This document shows, one piece after another, positions 9,474 through 19,326 of a stretch of 39,741 nt of DNA (positions are counted from its first letter, which is position 1; each line of letters opens with the position of its first letter). The stretch spans positions 1 through 39,741 of the forward strand of contig CALUXR010000018.1 of NCBI GenBank assembly GCA_944324795.1, read 5' to 3'. The notes below the pieces were generated by a model. The model saw only the letters and a list, made by a program, of their open reading frames with translations. It was not told the origin of the DNA and did no database searches. The translations under genes were made by a program, and so were the position numbers. This stretch comes from an uncultured Acholeplasmatales bacterium. Lineage in GTDB: Bacteria; Bacillota_I; Bacilli_A; Acholeplasmatales; Anaeroplasmataceae.

Positions 9474-9502
9474 ATTATAATATAGATAATATAATTATTC
9501 AA
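9474..9502 (-). promoter_or_regulatory. Sigma-A promoter of the endonuclease I gene
   Basis: TTGAAT (9497-9502), a spacer of exactly 17 bases and a perfect TATAAT (9474-9479) on the minus strand, followed by GAGGTG before the ATG at 9436. Confidence 0.85.
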
Positions 9503-9506
9503 TTGC

Positions 9507-9545
9507 AAAAAAATAAAGGAAGAAGTTTTTATTTCTTCTCCCTTT
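9507..9545 (-). terminator. Terminator of the importer-nuclease operon
   Basis: On the minus strand AAAGGGAGAAG (9535-9545) pairs with CTTCTTCCTTT (9515-9525) with one G-U pair and a 9-base loop, followed by a T run. It lies 19 bases after the stop codon of the giant lipoprotein and sets the 3' end of the operon. Confidence 0.9.
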
Positions 9546-9564
9546 ATATAAATTTTCTCAAATA

Positions 9565-12500
9565 TTAAGCAGCAAAAGTGATAGATATACTGTAAATGTA
9601 CAATCTACAATTTATTTTAGAACCATCGCGTGTAGAGTTTAAAATTTTTATAGTATCAACGCCATTTACAAAACTTACTTCTGTAGTATGTTCAACACTT
9701 AAATCAGTAATATCAAACCATGAATCATTTATTTTAAATGCTCCACCAATGGCGTTATTTCCTTTCCAAGTGATTGAAATTTTAACAATTTTTTTACCAT
9801 TTAGAGATGTAATGTTCAACTCATTTCCTACACCATCTGAAGCATTTCCGTATAGTCTTAAACCCCCATCTGTATTCAAGGCTGGCAACGTAGCTGAATT
9901 ATTCTTATTAACTATTAAAGATACGTTGTCTTTTGCATTTTCATAATATTCTGTAATATCTGTCCCATCTTTAATGTTTTGAACATTGTCAGCTACACTT
10001 TGCGTTAAAGTTATAGTTTCACCTTCAACAACTGTAGATAATTGAGTTGTGAATTTAATAACTATTTCGGATTGATCTTCGCCAATACTTGCAACAACTT
10101 TTAATGATATTTCTTCTGGATCATCTTTTGGACTAATTGTTATAACATTATCTGCATATGTTACACTAGTAAAATCTCCTTCTAATGTATATGATAATAC
10201 AACATCTTCATAAGTTTTACCATTAGCATAAACATTGATAGTTTCATCTTTTGTATAGCTTGTAGCAAATAATTCCTTAATATCATTTAATTCTTGTTCT
10301 ACTTTTGCACTATTTGGAATAGAAATTAATTCAATATCTTCATCCCCAAATAATGGAGAGATTTCAAAAATACTATTATATCTTTGAAGATATCCTGAAA
10401 TCTTATAAGTGCCATTTTTTACGAATTTAATGTTTACACTTGTAAATGACCAATCCTCGTAATATTGAATCTTTTGTTCGCCTACATATAAGTATTCTTT
10501 CTTACCATCAACTTTATATTCCCCTATTACAGATACATACATTGCTTCAAGTTCAGGATGATCATTAGGATTTAATTTACCTTCTTGAACTATTGATGTT
10601 ACATCTTTAGCTACAACAGGAGTTGTTGATTCACCTAATGTAACACCGTCTTCGTTAACAGTAAATACATGTTTAGAGCTATTAATATCTTTAATTCCAG
10701 ATAAAGTTACATTGTGTCCTGCAACAAATTTTGTCATCCACCAGTCTTTAGCACTTGAATTTTGAACTAAATAAGCTCCATTTTCATCTTGAACAATAGC
10801 AGTACCCTTGCTTCCATTTAGACCAGAAGCTACAACAACACCACTTGCTTCTATAGCATCACCAGCAGCAGCATTATAATATTTTTCCCAATTAGATAAT
10901 GCTCTACCTACAACTGTGATGTCTTTAGAGACATCAGCAGTTGCAGTATTACTTGCATCAAATGTTACAACTATAGTAGCAATAATTTTTACAGTTGCTT
11001 GTTCACTTGGAAGATTAGCAAAAGTAATCTTATTTTCTGCTATAGTTGCGTATTCTGAACCTTGTTCAACTTTATAAGTAACTTGAACACGATTGTCTTC
11101 AGAAACATATAAATCATATATCATTTCAGATTCAGCATTAATATTTGGAATTAAATCTAAAGCTGCTTGAACTTTACCTTTTTCAATACCTAGAACTGTA
11201 TCTGGTGTTTCTGTAACTTGTTGTTCTTTAGCAAAATCTAATGAACTTGGACATAATTGAAGAGCTTTGTTACTTACAGCTAAGAAGCCTTCCATTAAAT
11301 AAGTTTTACCAACTTCTAATTTAATATCACTATCTTCATATTCAGTTCCTAAATAATCATCTTTTAAGTAAACTGTATAAACATTAGCACCAATTGTAAC
11401 TTTAACTGTGCATTTGAAATCATTAACTTTGCCAATTTCTGTTACAGTTGCTACAAATTTAGCTTTTGTGTTTTGTAAAGCTATTACACTTTTATCTGTT
11501 GCAGGTTTTGCAGATAAAGTATTTGTTAAATCTACATATTCAAATGTTTTTTCTTTTGCATCAGTAATAGCATAATATTTAGAACCACTTCCTATTTCAT
11601 CCCAACAACTATATGGACTCTTTTTACCAACAATAGCAACCTTTTTACCAACTGCTAAATATTTTTCTACTTCAGCTTTTGCTTCTTCTTCAGTAGTTGA
11701 ATATAAATACATATTGTAAGCATAATAGCCACCATTTTCATCTTGTAGCCATAATGAAACTTCATAATCATCATAATATTTTTTAAATAGATGAGTATAT
11801 GTTACATAACCTTGAATAGTTACAGCTACATTATCTGCGGCAGCTGCATATTCTTCATATGTCATAGGATTCATAGCATCAATTTCAGCTTGTGTTTTTT
11901 CCATTTCTGGTCTAATAGTAGCATTAGTTGTAATAGTTATGATACCTTCTTTTACAACACTACCAAGTTTAGCAGTAACTTTAATCTTAACTACTTCTTC
12001 AGTGTTAGCTGGAGTAATAGTTAATTTACCATCTGCTAATGAAACTGTAGTATAAGTACCATCTAAAGCATAAGTTAATTCAACTTTATCAAATGAATCA
12101 CCTTTAGCAGCTAATGTAACACTAGCATCTTCAGAATAAGTTTTATTATTTAATGAATTTACAACTGAATCTAATTCATATTGTGCTTTAAATTCATCAG
12201 TAGCTTCAGATACTAAAGAAACTGCATCTGTACTAATTGGAGAAATTTGATAATTTTTATAAATATTAACGAAACCTTTAACATCATAAGTATTACCTAC
12301 AACTAATTTAGTTTCTAAATCACCATTTAAAATCTTACCATCTAAATACCAAGCAATTTCACCATTACCTACTTTGAAACCACTACCAGTATACATAGCG
12401 CCTTTTAATTCAACTAAATGAGCCATTAATGGTCTTAATTCAGTTGGATTTGCACCATTAGAAATGATACTTGTAATATCTGTATAGCTTGGTTTTGCAC

Positions 12501-14544
12501 CTTCTAAGTTAGTAACAATAGTGCCTGCACCATTTTGTAATACTATTTGATATAAGCCATTAAAATATTCTAATGAACCTGTAACTCTTACAACATTACC
12601 AACTTTGAATGTATTTTCAAATTTATTACCATAACCAAGAGCTCTTACATATACAGCACCAGCACTAGTTTGTAATAAAACTACTGGTTTATTTGTATTA
12701 GAATGAACTACTGTACCTTGATATGTTACAGTTGGATATGGAGCTTCAGTAGTAGTAGTATTGTTAATGATGTCTTGTTGAGCTTTTTCTTCAGCTTCAG
12801 TTAAAGCTTTTAAAGCATCAACAATATTGAATGTTAATACTACAGAATCAACTTTAGCATTTTCGCCTTCACCATAAGTGATAGTTGCGATAACGTTAAA
12901 TTCTAATAAATCTTCTGGATAATCAGGATGATCTTTATCTTTTAAGCATGCTTCTAAATAATAACCACCTGAAGCATATTGACCAATTTTTACATATTTT
13001 TCAACATCATTACTTTCTAATGCATAGACAATCTTTGCTCTTGATGATTTATATAAATCAACCCTAGCACCTCTTAATTCAGTAGTGAATGCAGTATATG
13101 TTAAAGATTGACCTGATGTAGCTGCTACTTCTTCTTCTAATACATCTTGATTTGTCTTAGTAACAATATTCCATTCATGTGTTTTAGGGTCTACACCATC
13201 TAATTTAGCTGTAGCAACTAATGTAGCTTTTGATGCTGTTTGAGGATCAACAGTAACCATTAATTTATTACCCTCTGTTAAAGTAATACCATTACCTTCA
13301 ACATCTTTTAATTCATATGAAATAGCTACTTTTACATCACCAGTTGCAACATATTCAGTAATTAATTCTAATGGAGCATTTAATGTTGAATAATTTTCTT
13401 CAACGACTTCTTGTCTACTAACTGCAGCTATTGCAGCATCAATTCTATCTTGGTCAGTTACTACTTTACTTGTAATTGTATAGCATTCTGTAGCAATTGG
13501 GCAAATTTGAGCCCCATCACGACTAATTGAAACTATACCTTCAATTTTAATTGTATAACCAACTTCTAAATCAGATAAATAATTTTCAGGTAATGCACCT
13601 AAATATGAATCTTTGAAGAATGCACCATAGCCTGTTTGACCATTAACAGTTAAACCAACTTTCATTTCTTCACTATTATATTCATCTATACTAGCTACTT
13701 TAGCAGTAACTGTTACTTTCTTATTTTGAACTGCTTGAGCTTCTTTTGAATTTGGTTTTAAACCGCCCCATAAGCTTGTTACATCTTCAAAATCATATTT
13801 CTTAGGTTCTGCATCTTTAATATAGTAATAAGTAGAACCTGAACCTACTTCATCCCAACCGTTAAATGGACTCTTTTTACCAACAATAGCAATTTTATTT
13901 CCTTCTTTAAAGTAAGTATCCCATTCACGTTGTGAATTTACTTTAACTCTATAAGCATAATAACCACCATTGTCATCTTGTAACCAAACTGAACCTTGTG
14001 CATATGATGAGCTATAATCATGTGGATGAGTTATATACCCTTGAATAACAATAGAGTCGCCAGATTCAGCAGCTGCATATTCTTCATATGTCATAGGATT
14101 CATAGCATCAATTTCAGCTTGTGTTTTTTCCATAGATAAATCTAGGGCATCTACATTAAATTCCCAAGATCTAGGATCTACTTTTTCAATTGTTACAGTT
14201 AAAGTGAATTTTTGAGCTTCACCTGTTTGAGTAACATCTATAGTAACCGTTTTTGCTGAATCGTTTTTAACGACTGCAGCACCAGTACCAGAAATTTCAT
14301 ATGAAACGCCAATAATTTCACCATCAACATTAATTTCATAAGGAACAGTGAAATCACTGTTTACAAAAGAACCAAGAGAATTATTATCATCATCTAGTCT
14401 TTCGTTTTGATCCCATGTAGTATCTAATAATAGACTAACATTAGTCATAGCTTGTTCATATTTTTTATTGCTACAAGCAGTAAGGGCAATCGCTACTACA
14501 AGTAACATAAATAATGAGGCTATTAATCTAAAACTCTTTTTCAT
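9565..14544 (-). CDS. Giant modular lipoprotein of Ig-like and OB-fold domains
   Basis: This 1659-residue protein has a lipoprotein signal (ALTAC). I read its architecture as repeated units of Ig-like domains plus paired OB-folds. OB-like segments lie near residues 160-245, 272-360, 600-680, 695-775, 903-990, 1010-1090, 1215-1290 and 1300-1380. Ig-like domains lie between them. A C-terminal beta-sandwich covers about 1490-1659. OB segments show pairs such as VTIQGYV...VSLWLQDENGGYYAY and VGKKVAIVGKKSP. Residues 138-159 and 881-902 are identical and come from a 65-bp perfect DNA repeat, evidence of recent internal duplication. The same paired OB domains follow the nuclease domain in the preceding gene. 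No catalytic motif was found. Inference: a surface nucleic-acid-binding scaffold that holds substrate for the nucleases. Carbohydrate or protein binding cannot be excluded. Last gene of the operon, 15 bases after the nuclease gene. Confidence 0.75.
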   Translation of the reverse strand: MKKSFRLIASLFMLLVVAIALTACSNKKYEQAMTNVSLLLDTTWDQNERLDDDNNSLGSFVNSDFTVPYEINVDGEIIGVSYEISGTGAAVVKNDSAKTVTIDVTQTGEAQKFTLTVTIEKVDPRSWEFNVDALDLSMEKTQAEIDAMNPMTYEEYAAAESGDSIVIQGYITHPHDYSSSYAQGSVWLQDDNGGYYAYRVKVNSQREWDTYFKEGNKIAIVGKKSPFNGWDEVGSGSTYYYIKDAEPKKYDFEDVTSLWGGLKPNSKEAQAVQNKKVTVTAKVASIDEYNSEEMKVGLTVNGQTGYGAFFKDSYLGALPENYLSDLEVGYTIKIEGIVSISRDGAQICPIATECYTITSKVVTDQDRIDAAIAAVSRQEVVEENYSTLNAPLELITEYVATGDVKVAISYELKDVEGNGITLTEGNKLMVTVDPQTASKATLVATAKLDGVDPKTHEWNIVTKTNQDVLEEEVAATSGQSLTYTAFTTELRGARVDLYKSSRAKIVYALESNDVEKYVKIGQYASGGYYLEACLKDKDHPDYPEDLLEFNVIATITYGEGENAKVDSVVLTFNIVDALKALTEAEEKAQQDIINNTTTTEAPYPTVTYQGTVVHSNTNKPVVLLQTSAGAVYVRALGYGNKFENTFKVGNVVRVTGSLEYFNGLYQIVLQNGAGTIVTNLEGAKPSYTDITSIISNGANPTELRPLMAHLVELKGAMYTGSGFKVGNGEIAWYLDGKILNGDLETKLVVGNTYDVKGFVNIYKNYQISPISTDAVSLVSEATDEFKAQYELDSVVNSLNNKTYSEDASVTLAAKGDSFDKVELTYALDGTYTTVSLADGKLTITPANTEEVVKIKVTAKLGSVVKEGIITITTNATIRPEMEKTQAEIDAMNPMTYEEYAAAADNVAVTIQGYVTYTHLFKKYYDDYEVSLWLQDENGGYYAYNMYLYSTTEEEAKAEVEKYLAVGKKVAIVGKKSPYSCWDEIGSGSKYYAITDAKEKTFEYVDLTNTLSAKPATDKSVIALQNTKAKFVATVTEIGKVNDFKCTVKVTIGANVYTVYLKDDYLGTEYEDSDIKLEVGKTYLMEGFLAVSNKALQLCPSSLDFAKEQQVTETPDTVLGIEKGKVQAALDLIPNINAESEMIYDLYVSEDNRVQVTYKVEQGSEYATIAENKITFANLPSEQATVKIIATIVVTFDASNTATADVSKDITVVGRALSNWEKYYNAAAGDAIEASGVVVASGLNGSKGTAIVQDENGAYLVQNSSAKDWWMTKFVAGHNVTLSGIKDINSSKHVFTVNEDGVTLGESTTPVVAKDVTSIVQEGKLNPNDHPELEAMYVSVIGEYKVDGKKEYLYVGEQKIQYYEDWSFTSVNIKFVKNGTYKISGYLQRYNSIFEISPLFGDEDIELISIPNSAKVEQELNDIKELFATSYTKDETINVYANGKTYEDVVLSYTLEGDFTSVTYADNVITISPKDDPEEISLKVVASIGEDQSEIVIKFTTQLSTVVEGETITLTQSVADNVQNIKDGTDITEYYENAKDNVSLIVNKNNSATLPALNTDGGLRLYGNASDGVGNELNITSLNGKKIVKISITWKGNNAIGGAFKINDSWFDITDLSVEHTTEVSFVNGVDTIKILNSTRDGSKINCRLYIYSISITFAA
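11840..11904 (-). repeat. 65-bp perfect direct repeat, copy 2
   Basis: Identical base for base to 14069-14133, 2229 bp away and in the same reading frame. It encodes residues 881-902 of the giant lipoprotein, at the start of an OB-fold pair. Confidence 0.95.
14069..14133 (-). repeat. 65-bp perfect direct repeat, copy 1
   Basis: Identical to 11840-11904. It encodes residues 138-159 (MEKTQAEIDAMNPMTYEEY...). The flanking modules are similar but diverged, so this block has been kept identical by recent duplication, conversion or selection. Confidence 0.95.
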
Positions 14545-14559
14545 TGCTTTTCCTTTCTT

Positions 14560-15837
14560 TTAACCGAAAATTACATCTTCATAACTTACCAAACGAATTT
14601 GATAAGTCCCTTCATAATTATCAACAATACCAACAACGCTTGTTAATACTGCATTTTTAAAATCGCCTTCAGTAAGAGGATCTCCATAACTCTTATAAAG
14701 ACTACCTGTTCTAATTTGAACAGTTTTGTTATCGCTTGTTTTACATGTGATAGTCATTTCTTTAGCAACAACATCACCAACCATTTCTTCTGATGTGTAT
14801 GTGCTTGTTACAACTAAGTTTTCAATTTTAACTAGTGTATGCATAATTTCTTTACCATTATTTAATTCATCACCAGTTATTGTAACAGGTTCTGTTGTAT
14901 GACCACTACTTACTAAATGACATTCTTGAGGATACTTTTCAACTTGACCATCATGGAATGGATTATATGAGCATCCTGCTACTTGCCAATTGCCATTAAA
15001 TTGTTGAACAAAACCGTGAACTCTAACTAGATTACCAACTTTAAATGGAGACATATTACCAGTTAAAACAGAATCATAACCTAAATAAATAACAGTACCA
15101 TAAGATTTGCCATCAACTTCATTTTGTAAATAGCAATAGTTTTCATATCTTTTTGTTACATAGGCTTCAAAATTAACTCTCTTATTTAATAAAGGTTCTG
15201 GATTTATGCTAATATCTTTAATTGTTACATCTTGACCATTTGAATAATCATAATCTGGATCATTTTCGCTTGACCAAACACGTAAATTTAAATTCATTGC
15301 TTGAGTTCCAGCTTCTTGGAATTCAGTTTGATATAAAGCTCCTTCAACAGATTTATTTATTGAATAGCCTTCTTGAACTAATTCTAAATTTAAATTTCTA
15401 AATTCACTAGCACTATCCATTTTATACCAAATGAATGCTAAATAACGTGAGCCTGTTGAATCAGCATCAGGTACAGTTCCTGTTGATGATTGTAAAACGA
15501 TTGTTTCTGCATTATTTAAAATATTTTTAGTGAAATCAGAAGCAGCTTTACCCCATGGTTCAATTCTACCTGTTGATTCTGGTGTATCAACAGATACAAA
15601 TCTAATTTTAGCTTCTTCGCCACCAGTTAAGAAGTAAGCTGTATCACCATCAATATTAGCATATAATTCTACTTCACCAATACCATCCGCGAAAAATTCT
15701 TTATCTTTGTATGATACATCTAATTTTAAATTAGAAACATAATCAACTTTTTCTTTTTCATCATTATTACAAGAAGCTAAAATAAGAGAGAAAATCAATA
15801 CACCTAATATTATTAGAACATTATTGATTTTTTTCAT
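14560..15837 (-). CDS. Staphylococcal-nuclease-type lipoprotein with two C-terminal OB domains
   Basis: This 425-residue protein has a lipoprotein signal (Cys23 in LASC). Residues about 52-195 are a thermonuclease (SNase) domain. Asp63/Asp65 in NIDGDTAYF bind calcium, Arg79 and Glu87 in IRFVSVDTPES match nuclease Arg35 and Glu43, and Arg131 in DSTGSRYLAF matches Arg87. The family cuts DNA and RNA with Ca2+. Two OB-like domains follow (about 215-300 and 325-425), akin to those in the next gene. ATG follows the binding-protein stop by three bases with no clear ribosome site of its own, which points to translational coupling. In mycoplasmas a membrane SNase gene likewise sits beside a sugar-type ABC transporter (M. 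genitalium MG186 with MG187-189, from memory). Confidence 0.93.
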   Translation of the reverse strand: MKKINNVLIILGVLIFSLILASCNNDEKEKVDYVSNLKLDVSYKDKEFFADGIGEVELYANIDGDTAYFLTGGEEAKIRFVSVDTPESTGRIEPWGKAASDFTKNILNNAETIVLQSSTGTVPDADSTGSRYLAFIWYKMDSASEFRNLNLELVQEGYSINKSVEGALYQTEFQEAGTQAMNLNLRVWSSENDPDYDYSNGQDVTIKDISINPEPLLNKRVNFEAYVTKRYENYCYLQNEVDGKSYGTVIYLGYDSVLTGNMSPFKVGNLVRVHGFVQQFNGNWQVAGCSYNPFHDGQVEKYPQECHLVSSGHTTEPVTITGDELNNGKEIMHTLVKIENLVVTSTYTSEEMVGDVVAKEMTITCKTSDNKTVQIRTGSLYKSYGDPLTEGDFKNAVLTSVVGIVDNYEGTYQIRLVSYEDVIFG

Positions 15838-15840
15838 TTA

Positions 15841-17181
15841 TTAAGCACCGCAAGATCTAATAGCAAAATTGAATGCTTCATCAATTTCATATGTATCATT
15901 TAATACGTTAACAACTAATTGACCAACAGCATCACGAGCTGATGAAGAACCTTCAAATGCTGGAGATACGAAATAGTATGCTTCCATTGCTGATGATGCT
16001 TTTGCAGCTGAAGCAGCAATACCATCATAACCATCAGCACCATTTAAGAAATCTTGATAAACAGGGTTATCATAAACTGATTCTAATACTGGGTTATAAC
16101 CAGAGGCAATTGAGAATTGTGCTTGGAATTCAGTAGTTAATAAATATTCTTTCATAAATTTCCAAGTCATTTGCATTTTTTCTTCACTATTTTGTTTTAA
16201 CATACATAATGATGGGCCTTGAGAAATTGCTTTCTTTGTGAAAGTACCATCTTCATTTACAAATTGAGGATATGGTGCAATACCTACTTCAAATTCACCA
16301 TTTTGTGGTTTTTGGTGAGTAGCACCACCTGTAGAACCAATTGACATATATGAAGTTTGGCTTACAAAAATTGAAGATGTATAAGTTGTTAAAATAGTTT
16401 GAGTAGTAACATAACCTTTGTCATACCAATCTTTTAACATTCTTACAGTTTCTTTATTTTGTTCATTATTAAATAAATAATGTTCACCTGTTGCAGAAGT
16501 ATATGGAGCTTCTTTTTCTTCAGCAGTTGAAATAAAGAAGTTATCTTCACTATCTATACCAAGAGGTGTTGAATTAGGATATCTTAATTTAATAACTTGA
16601 CAAACTTGTTCAATACTATTCCAAGTAGGAACTCCTCTATTTGCTTCTATTGGATCTTCATTATTTAATAAGATGTCTGTTAATCCTTGATCATCCATGA
16701 ATGTCTTATTATAGTATAGAACTTCTGTTGATTTAGAGAATGGTAAAGTATACATAGCTCCATCACCATATACTGAACCTTCTGCATAATAACCATCAAT
16801 GAAGTCATCAACTTGTTCTTGTGTATAACCAATTTCAGGATCGTTAATGTATTGATTTAAATCAACTACAGCACTAGCTTTGTTATACATTGCAACATGG
16901 TCTGGATAACAATAAACTAAATCTGGGTTTGAACCAGCAGCAATATAAGAAATTGTTTGATTTCTAACATCATCATATGAACCGATTTGAGTAGCTTCAA
17001 CAGTCCAACCTGGATTATCTGTTTCAAATTGTTCAATAGCTGGGTCTAATACTTCTCTTAAATTAGCACCCATTGTATTCCAAAATTGAATAGTATGGCT
17101 CGTATCTTTAGAACCATTATCACATGATGCTAAGCTTATTGCTGATACAGCACCTAAAGCAAAAATTAATAATTTTTTCAT
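15841..17181 (-). CDS. CUT1-type solute-binding lipoprotein of the importer
   Basis: This 446-residue protein has a lipoprotein signal (LASC). It has the family-1 binding-protein pattern: FWNTMGAN at the mature start, a NPDLVYCYPDH segment, VDLNQYINDP and a later WKFMKEYLL. Such proteins deliver sugars, glycerol phosphates or similar solutes to CUT1 permeases. It follows the second permease by 36 bases with AGAAGGAG upstream of its ATG, and its stop is three bases from the nuclease ATG. That tight link suggests the imported solute is a nucleic-acid breakdown product, but the ligand cannot be read from the sequence. Confidence 0.88.
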   Translation of the reverse strand: MKKLLIFALGAVSAISLASCDNGSKDTSHTIQFWNTMGANLREVLDPAIEQFETDNPGWTVEATQIGSYDDVRNQTISYIAAGSNPDLVYCYPDHVAMYNKASAVVDLNQYINDPEIGYTQEQVDDFIDGYYAEGSVYGDGAMYTLPFSKSTEVLYYNKTFMDDQGLTDILLNNEDPIEANRGVPTWNSIEQVCQVIKLRYPNSTPLGIDSEDNFFISTAEEKEAPYTSATGEHYLFNNEQNKETVRMLKDWYDKGYVTTQTILTTYTSSIFVSQTSYMSIGSTGGATHQKPQNGEFEVGIAPYPQFVNEDGTFTKKAISQGPSLCMLKQNSEEKMQMTWKFMKEYLLTTEFQAQFSIASGYNPVLESVYDNPVYQDFLNGADGYDGIAASAAKASSAMEAYYFVSPAFEGSSSARDAVGQLVVNVLNDTYEIDEAFNFAIRSCGA

Positions 17182-17217
17182 GTTTTCTCCTTCTCTTAAA
17201 ATTTTGCTTCAATATTT

Positions 17218-18144
17218 TTATCCCTTAATACCTGATCTAGATACACCACGCATTACGTATTTTCTAAAGAATACGAATACTAAGAATAATGGGATTGACA
17301 CAATAACTACCGCTGCCATACGCATTGGTTGGTGAGTCATATTGGTATTTGGATCAGTGAATGATGACATTAACCAGTTGGCTACCATTGTCATTGGACG
17401 TCCATGAATTCCGGTTGCATTTACTAGACGAGGCCAAATATATGAATTCCATGCACCCATCAATTTTAAAATTGTAATTGAAATGATAGTTGGCATAGAA
17501 AGTGGGACCATAATTTTCCATAAGAACTTAAAATCACTAGTTCCATCTACTTTAGCAGCTAGATATAATTCATTTGGAACTTGCTTAAAGTTATTACGAA
17601 GTAAATAGATATAGAACACGCTAACTAAGAATGGAATTATTAAAGCAATATATGTATTTAACCATCCTAATTGAATAGTTGTTACTAAATTTGTGATTTG
17701 GAACAATTCACCAGGTACCATCATAGTAGCAAGTAATAATGTAAAGATTAAATCTTTACCAATAAAATTAAGTTTAGCAAAGGCAAAAGCCGCTAAGATT
17801 GTAACTAAAACACCAAGTAATGTAGATATTACACCTACAATTAATGTGTTAATAAAATAAGTCATAAAATCATTACCAACAAAGGCATTATAATAGTTTT
17901 CCCAAGCTACTGTAGTAGGCCAGAAAGTTTGTGGTAATTCATTAGTATAATCATAAAGTGTTTTAAGGGATGTATTAATCATCCAATAAAATGGGAATAA
18001 TGTAAATAAAGCTACAAGTATTAAGAATATATAAATTAAAACTTTACTAAATATTCTAATCACTTTTTGAGCTTTTAAAGCTTTGTCAACAGATGTACCA
18101 TGACCAGCTATTTGAATGTTCATACCAGAAGTTTGTTCTTGCAT
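17218..18144 (-). CDS. CUT1 ABC importer permease, MalG type
   Basis: This 308-residue protein has six predicted membrane helices. The cytoplasmic EAA-type loop is ELYLAAKVDGTSDFKFLWKI, followed by MVPLSMPTIISI, as in MalG/UgpE permeases. It pairs with the MalF-type permease just upstream. ATG follows GGAGGTAAGAAAT closely, 12 bases after the preceding stop. Confidence 0.92.
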   Translation of the reverse strand: MQEQTSGMNIQIAGHGTSVDKALKAQKVIRIFSKVLIYIFLILVALFTLFPFYWMINTSLKTLYDYTNELPQTFWPTTVAWENYYNAFVGNDFMTYFINTLIVGVISTLLGVLVTILAAFAFAKLNFIGKDLIFTLLLATMMVPGELFQITNLVTTIQLGWLNTYIALIIPFLVSVFYIYLLRNNFKQVPNELYLAAKVDGTSDFKFLWKIMVPLSMPTIISITILKLMGAWNSYIWPRLVNATGIHGRPMTMVANWLMSSFTDPNTNMTHQPMRMAAVVIVSIPLFLVFVFFRKYVMRGVSRSGIKG

Positions 18145-18156
18145 ATTTCTTACCTC

Positions 18157-19326
18157 CTAATAATGAACTCTCTTTTTACTTACATACATATTAATTGCAG
18201 TAAATATCATAATAATTACAAGCAATATCAATGAAGCAGCGGAAGCCATACCATATTGACCAGCAAAATTACCATCAATGTATTGATAAATATAACCTAC
18301 AATTGTAATCATAAAGTTATTATTACCCATAGATGTTCCACCTGGTGAACTAAATAGACCTAAAACTGCAGTATATTCTTTAAACGCTCCAATAAATCCA
18401 GTTACTAATAAATAAGCTATCATCGGAGAAATTAAAGGAACTGTAATTTTAGTAAGAACTCTAAATTTAGGAGTACTATCTATTTTTGCAGCTTCATAAC
18501 ATTGTTTATTAACACTTTGTAAAGCACCCATTAAAATTAAAATTTTGAATGCTAAACCATTCCAAATAGAATAAATAACTACTACCGCTACTGAAGCCCA
18601 ATAATTACTACCATTTAACCAGTCGACTTGAGTACCACCAAAAAATTCAATTACATTATTAACTATACCTTGTACAGCAGATATTGCTCCTTGATTTGTT
18701 GATTGGAACATTATTTGGAATACAGCTGCAATAGCAAGTGTATTTGTTAAATATGGTAAAAAGAATATTGTTTGGAACACTTTTTGTAATGGCTTAATAC
18801 TATTTAATGCAACTGCTATTAACAACGCTATAACAACAGATGGTATAACAGTTAAAAATACGATAACTAAAGTATTTCTTATAGCTGTCCAAAATAATTG
18901 GGTTTGGTAAGTTATAAATTGAACTTTATTTGTATTACCAGCAAATATAGCCCCAATATCATGACACCATTCAGCCCAAGTTAAATCTTGATTAGAACCA
19001 GCTAAAATTTTAGCAAAGTTCCCAAAACCTAAAGAGAATGTTACATTAGCATTTGGATTAGCAACTACTAATCTATCATACCCTTCTCTAAAAGCCAAAA
19101 TCAATGTGTTAACTAATGGATAAAAAGTAAATACAATTAAAACAGCTAAAGCAGGAAGTAAATAAATATAACCTTTCTGATTGCGAAGAAATTTAGAGAA
19201 AGCATTTTTTCTTCTACTTGCCTCAGCAACTTCTTCATATATTTCTTCAACAACTAATGGGTTAGATGTATCTACACTTGTATTACTAGCATTTTCTGTA
19301 ACTACTTTTTTAGATTCATCTTGCAT
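18157..19326 (-). CDS. CUT1 ABC importer permease, MalF type
   Basis: The product is about 389 residues. A soluble N-terminal tail of about 50 residues precedes the membrane helices, as in many MalF/UgpA proteins. The EAA loop is CYEAAKIDSTPKFRVLTKI. The chosen ATG at 19326 overlaps the TGA of the ATPase gene by one base (TGATG); an in-frame GTG one codon earlier is less well placed relative to GAGG. It forms the inner-membrane channel with the MalG-type partner. Confidence 0.92.
   Translation of the reverse strand: MQDESKKVVTENASNTSVDTSNPLVVEEIYEEVAEASRRKNAFSKFLRNQKGYIYLLPALAVLIVFTFYPLVNTLILAFREGYDRLVVANPNANVTFSLGFGNFAKILAGSNQDLTWAEWCHDIGAIFAGNTNKVQFITYQTQLFWTAIRNTLVIVFLTVIPSVVIALLIAVALNSIKPLQKVFQTIFFLPYLTNTLAIAAVFQIMFQSTNQGAISAVQGIVNNVIEFFGGTQVDWLNGSNYWASVAVVVIYSIWNGLAFKILILMGALQSVNKQCYEAAKIDSTPKFRVLTKITVPLISPMIAYLLVTGFIGAFKEYTAVLGLFSSPGGTSMGNNNFMITIVGYIYQYIDGNFAGQYGMASAASLILLVIIMIFTAINMYVSKKRVHY

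Noticed and set aside
9596-12024. Plus-strand open frames across the giant lipoprotein gene
   Set aside because: They are mirror frames of a well-supported coding gene, without ribosome sites or recognisable domains. The same applies to plus-strand frames at 15942, 26773, 27472 and 29701.
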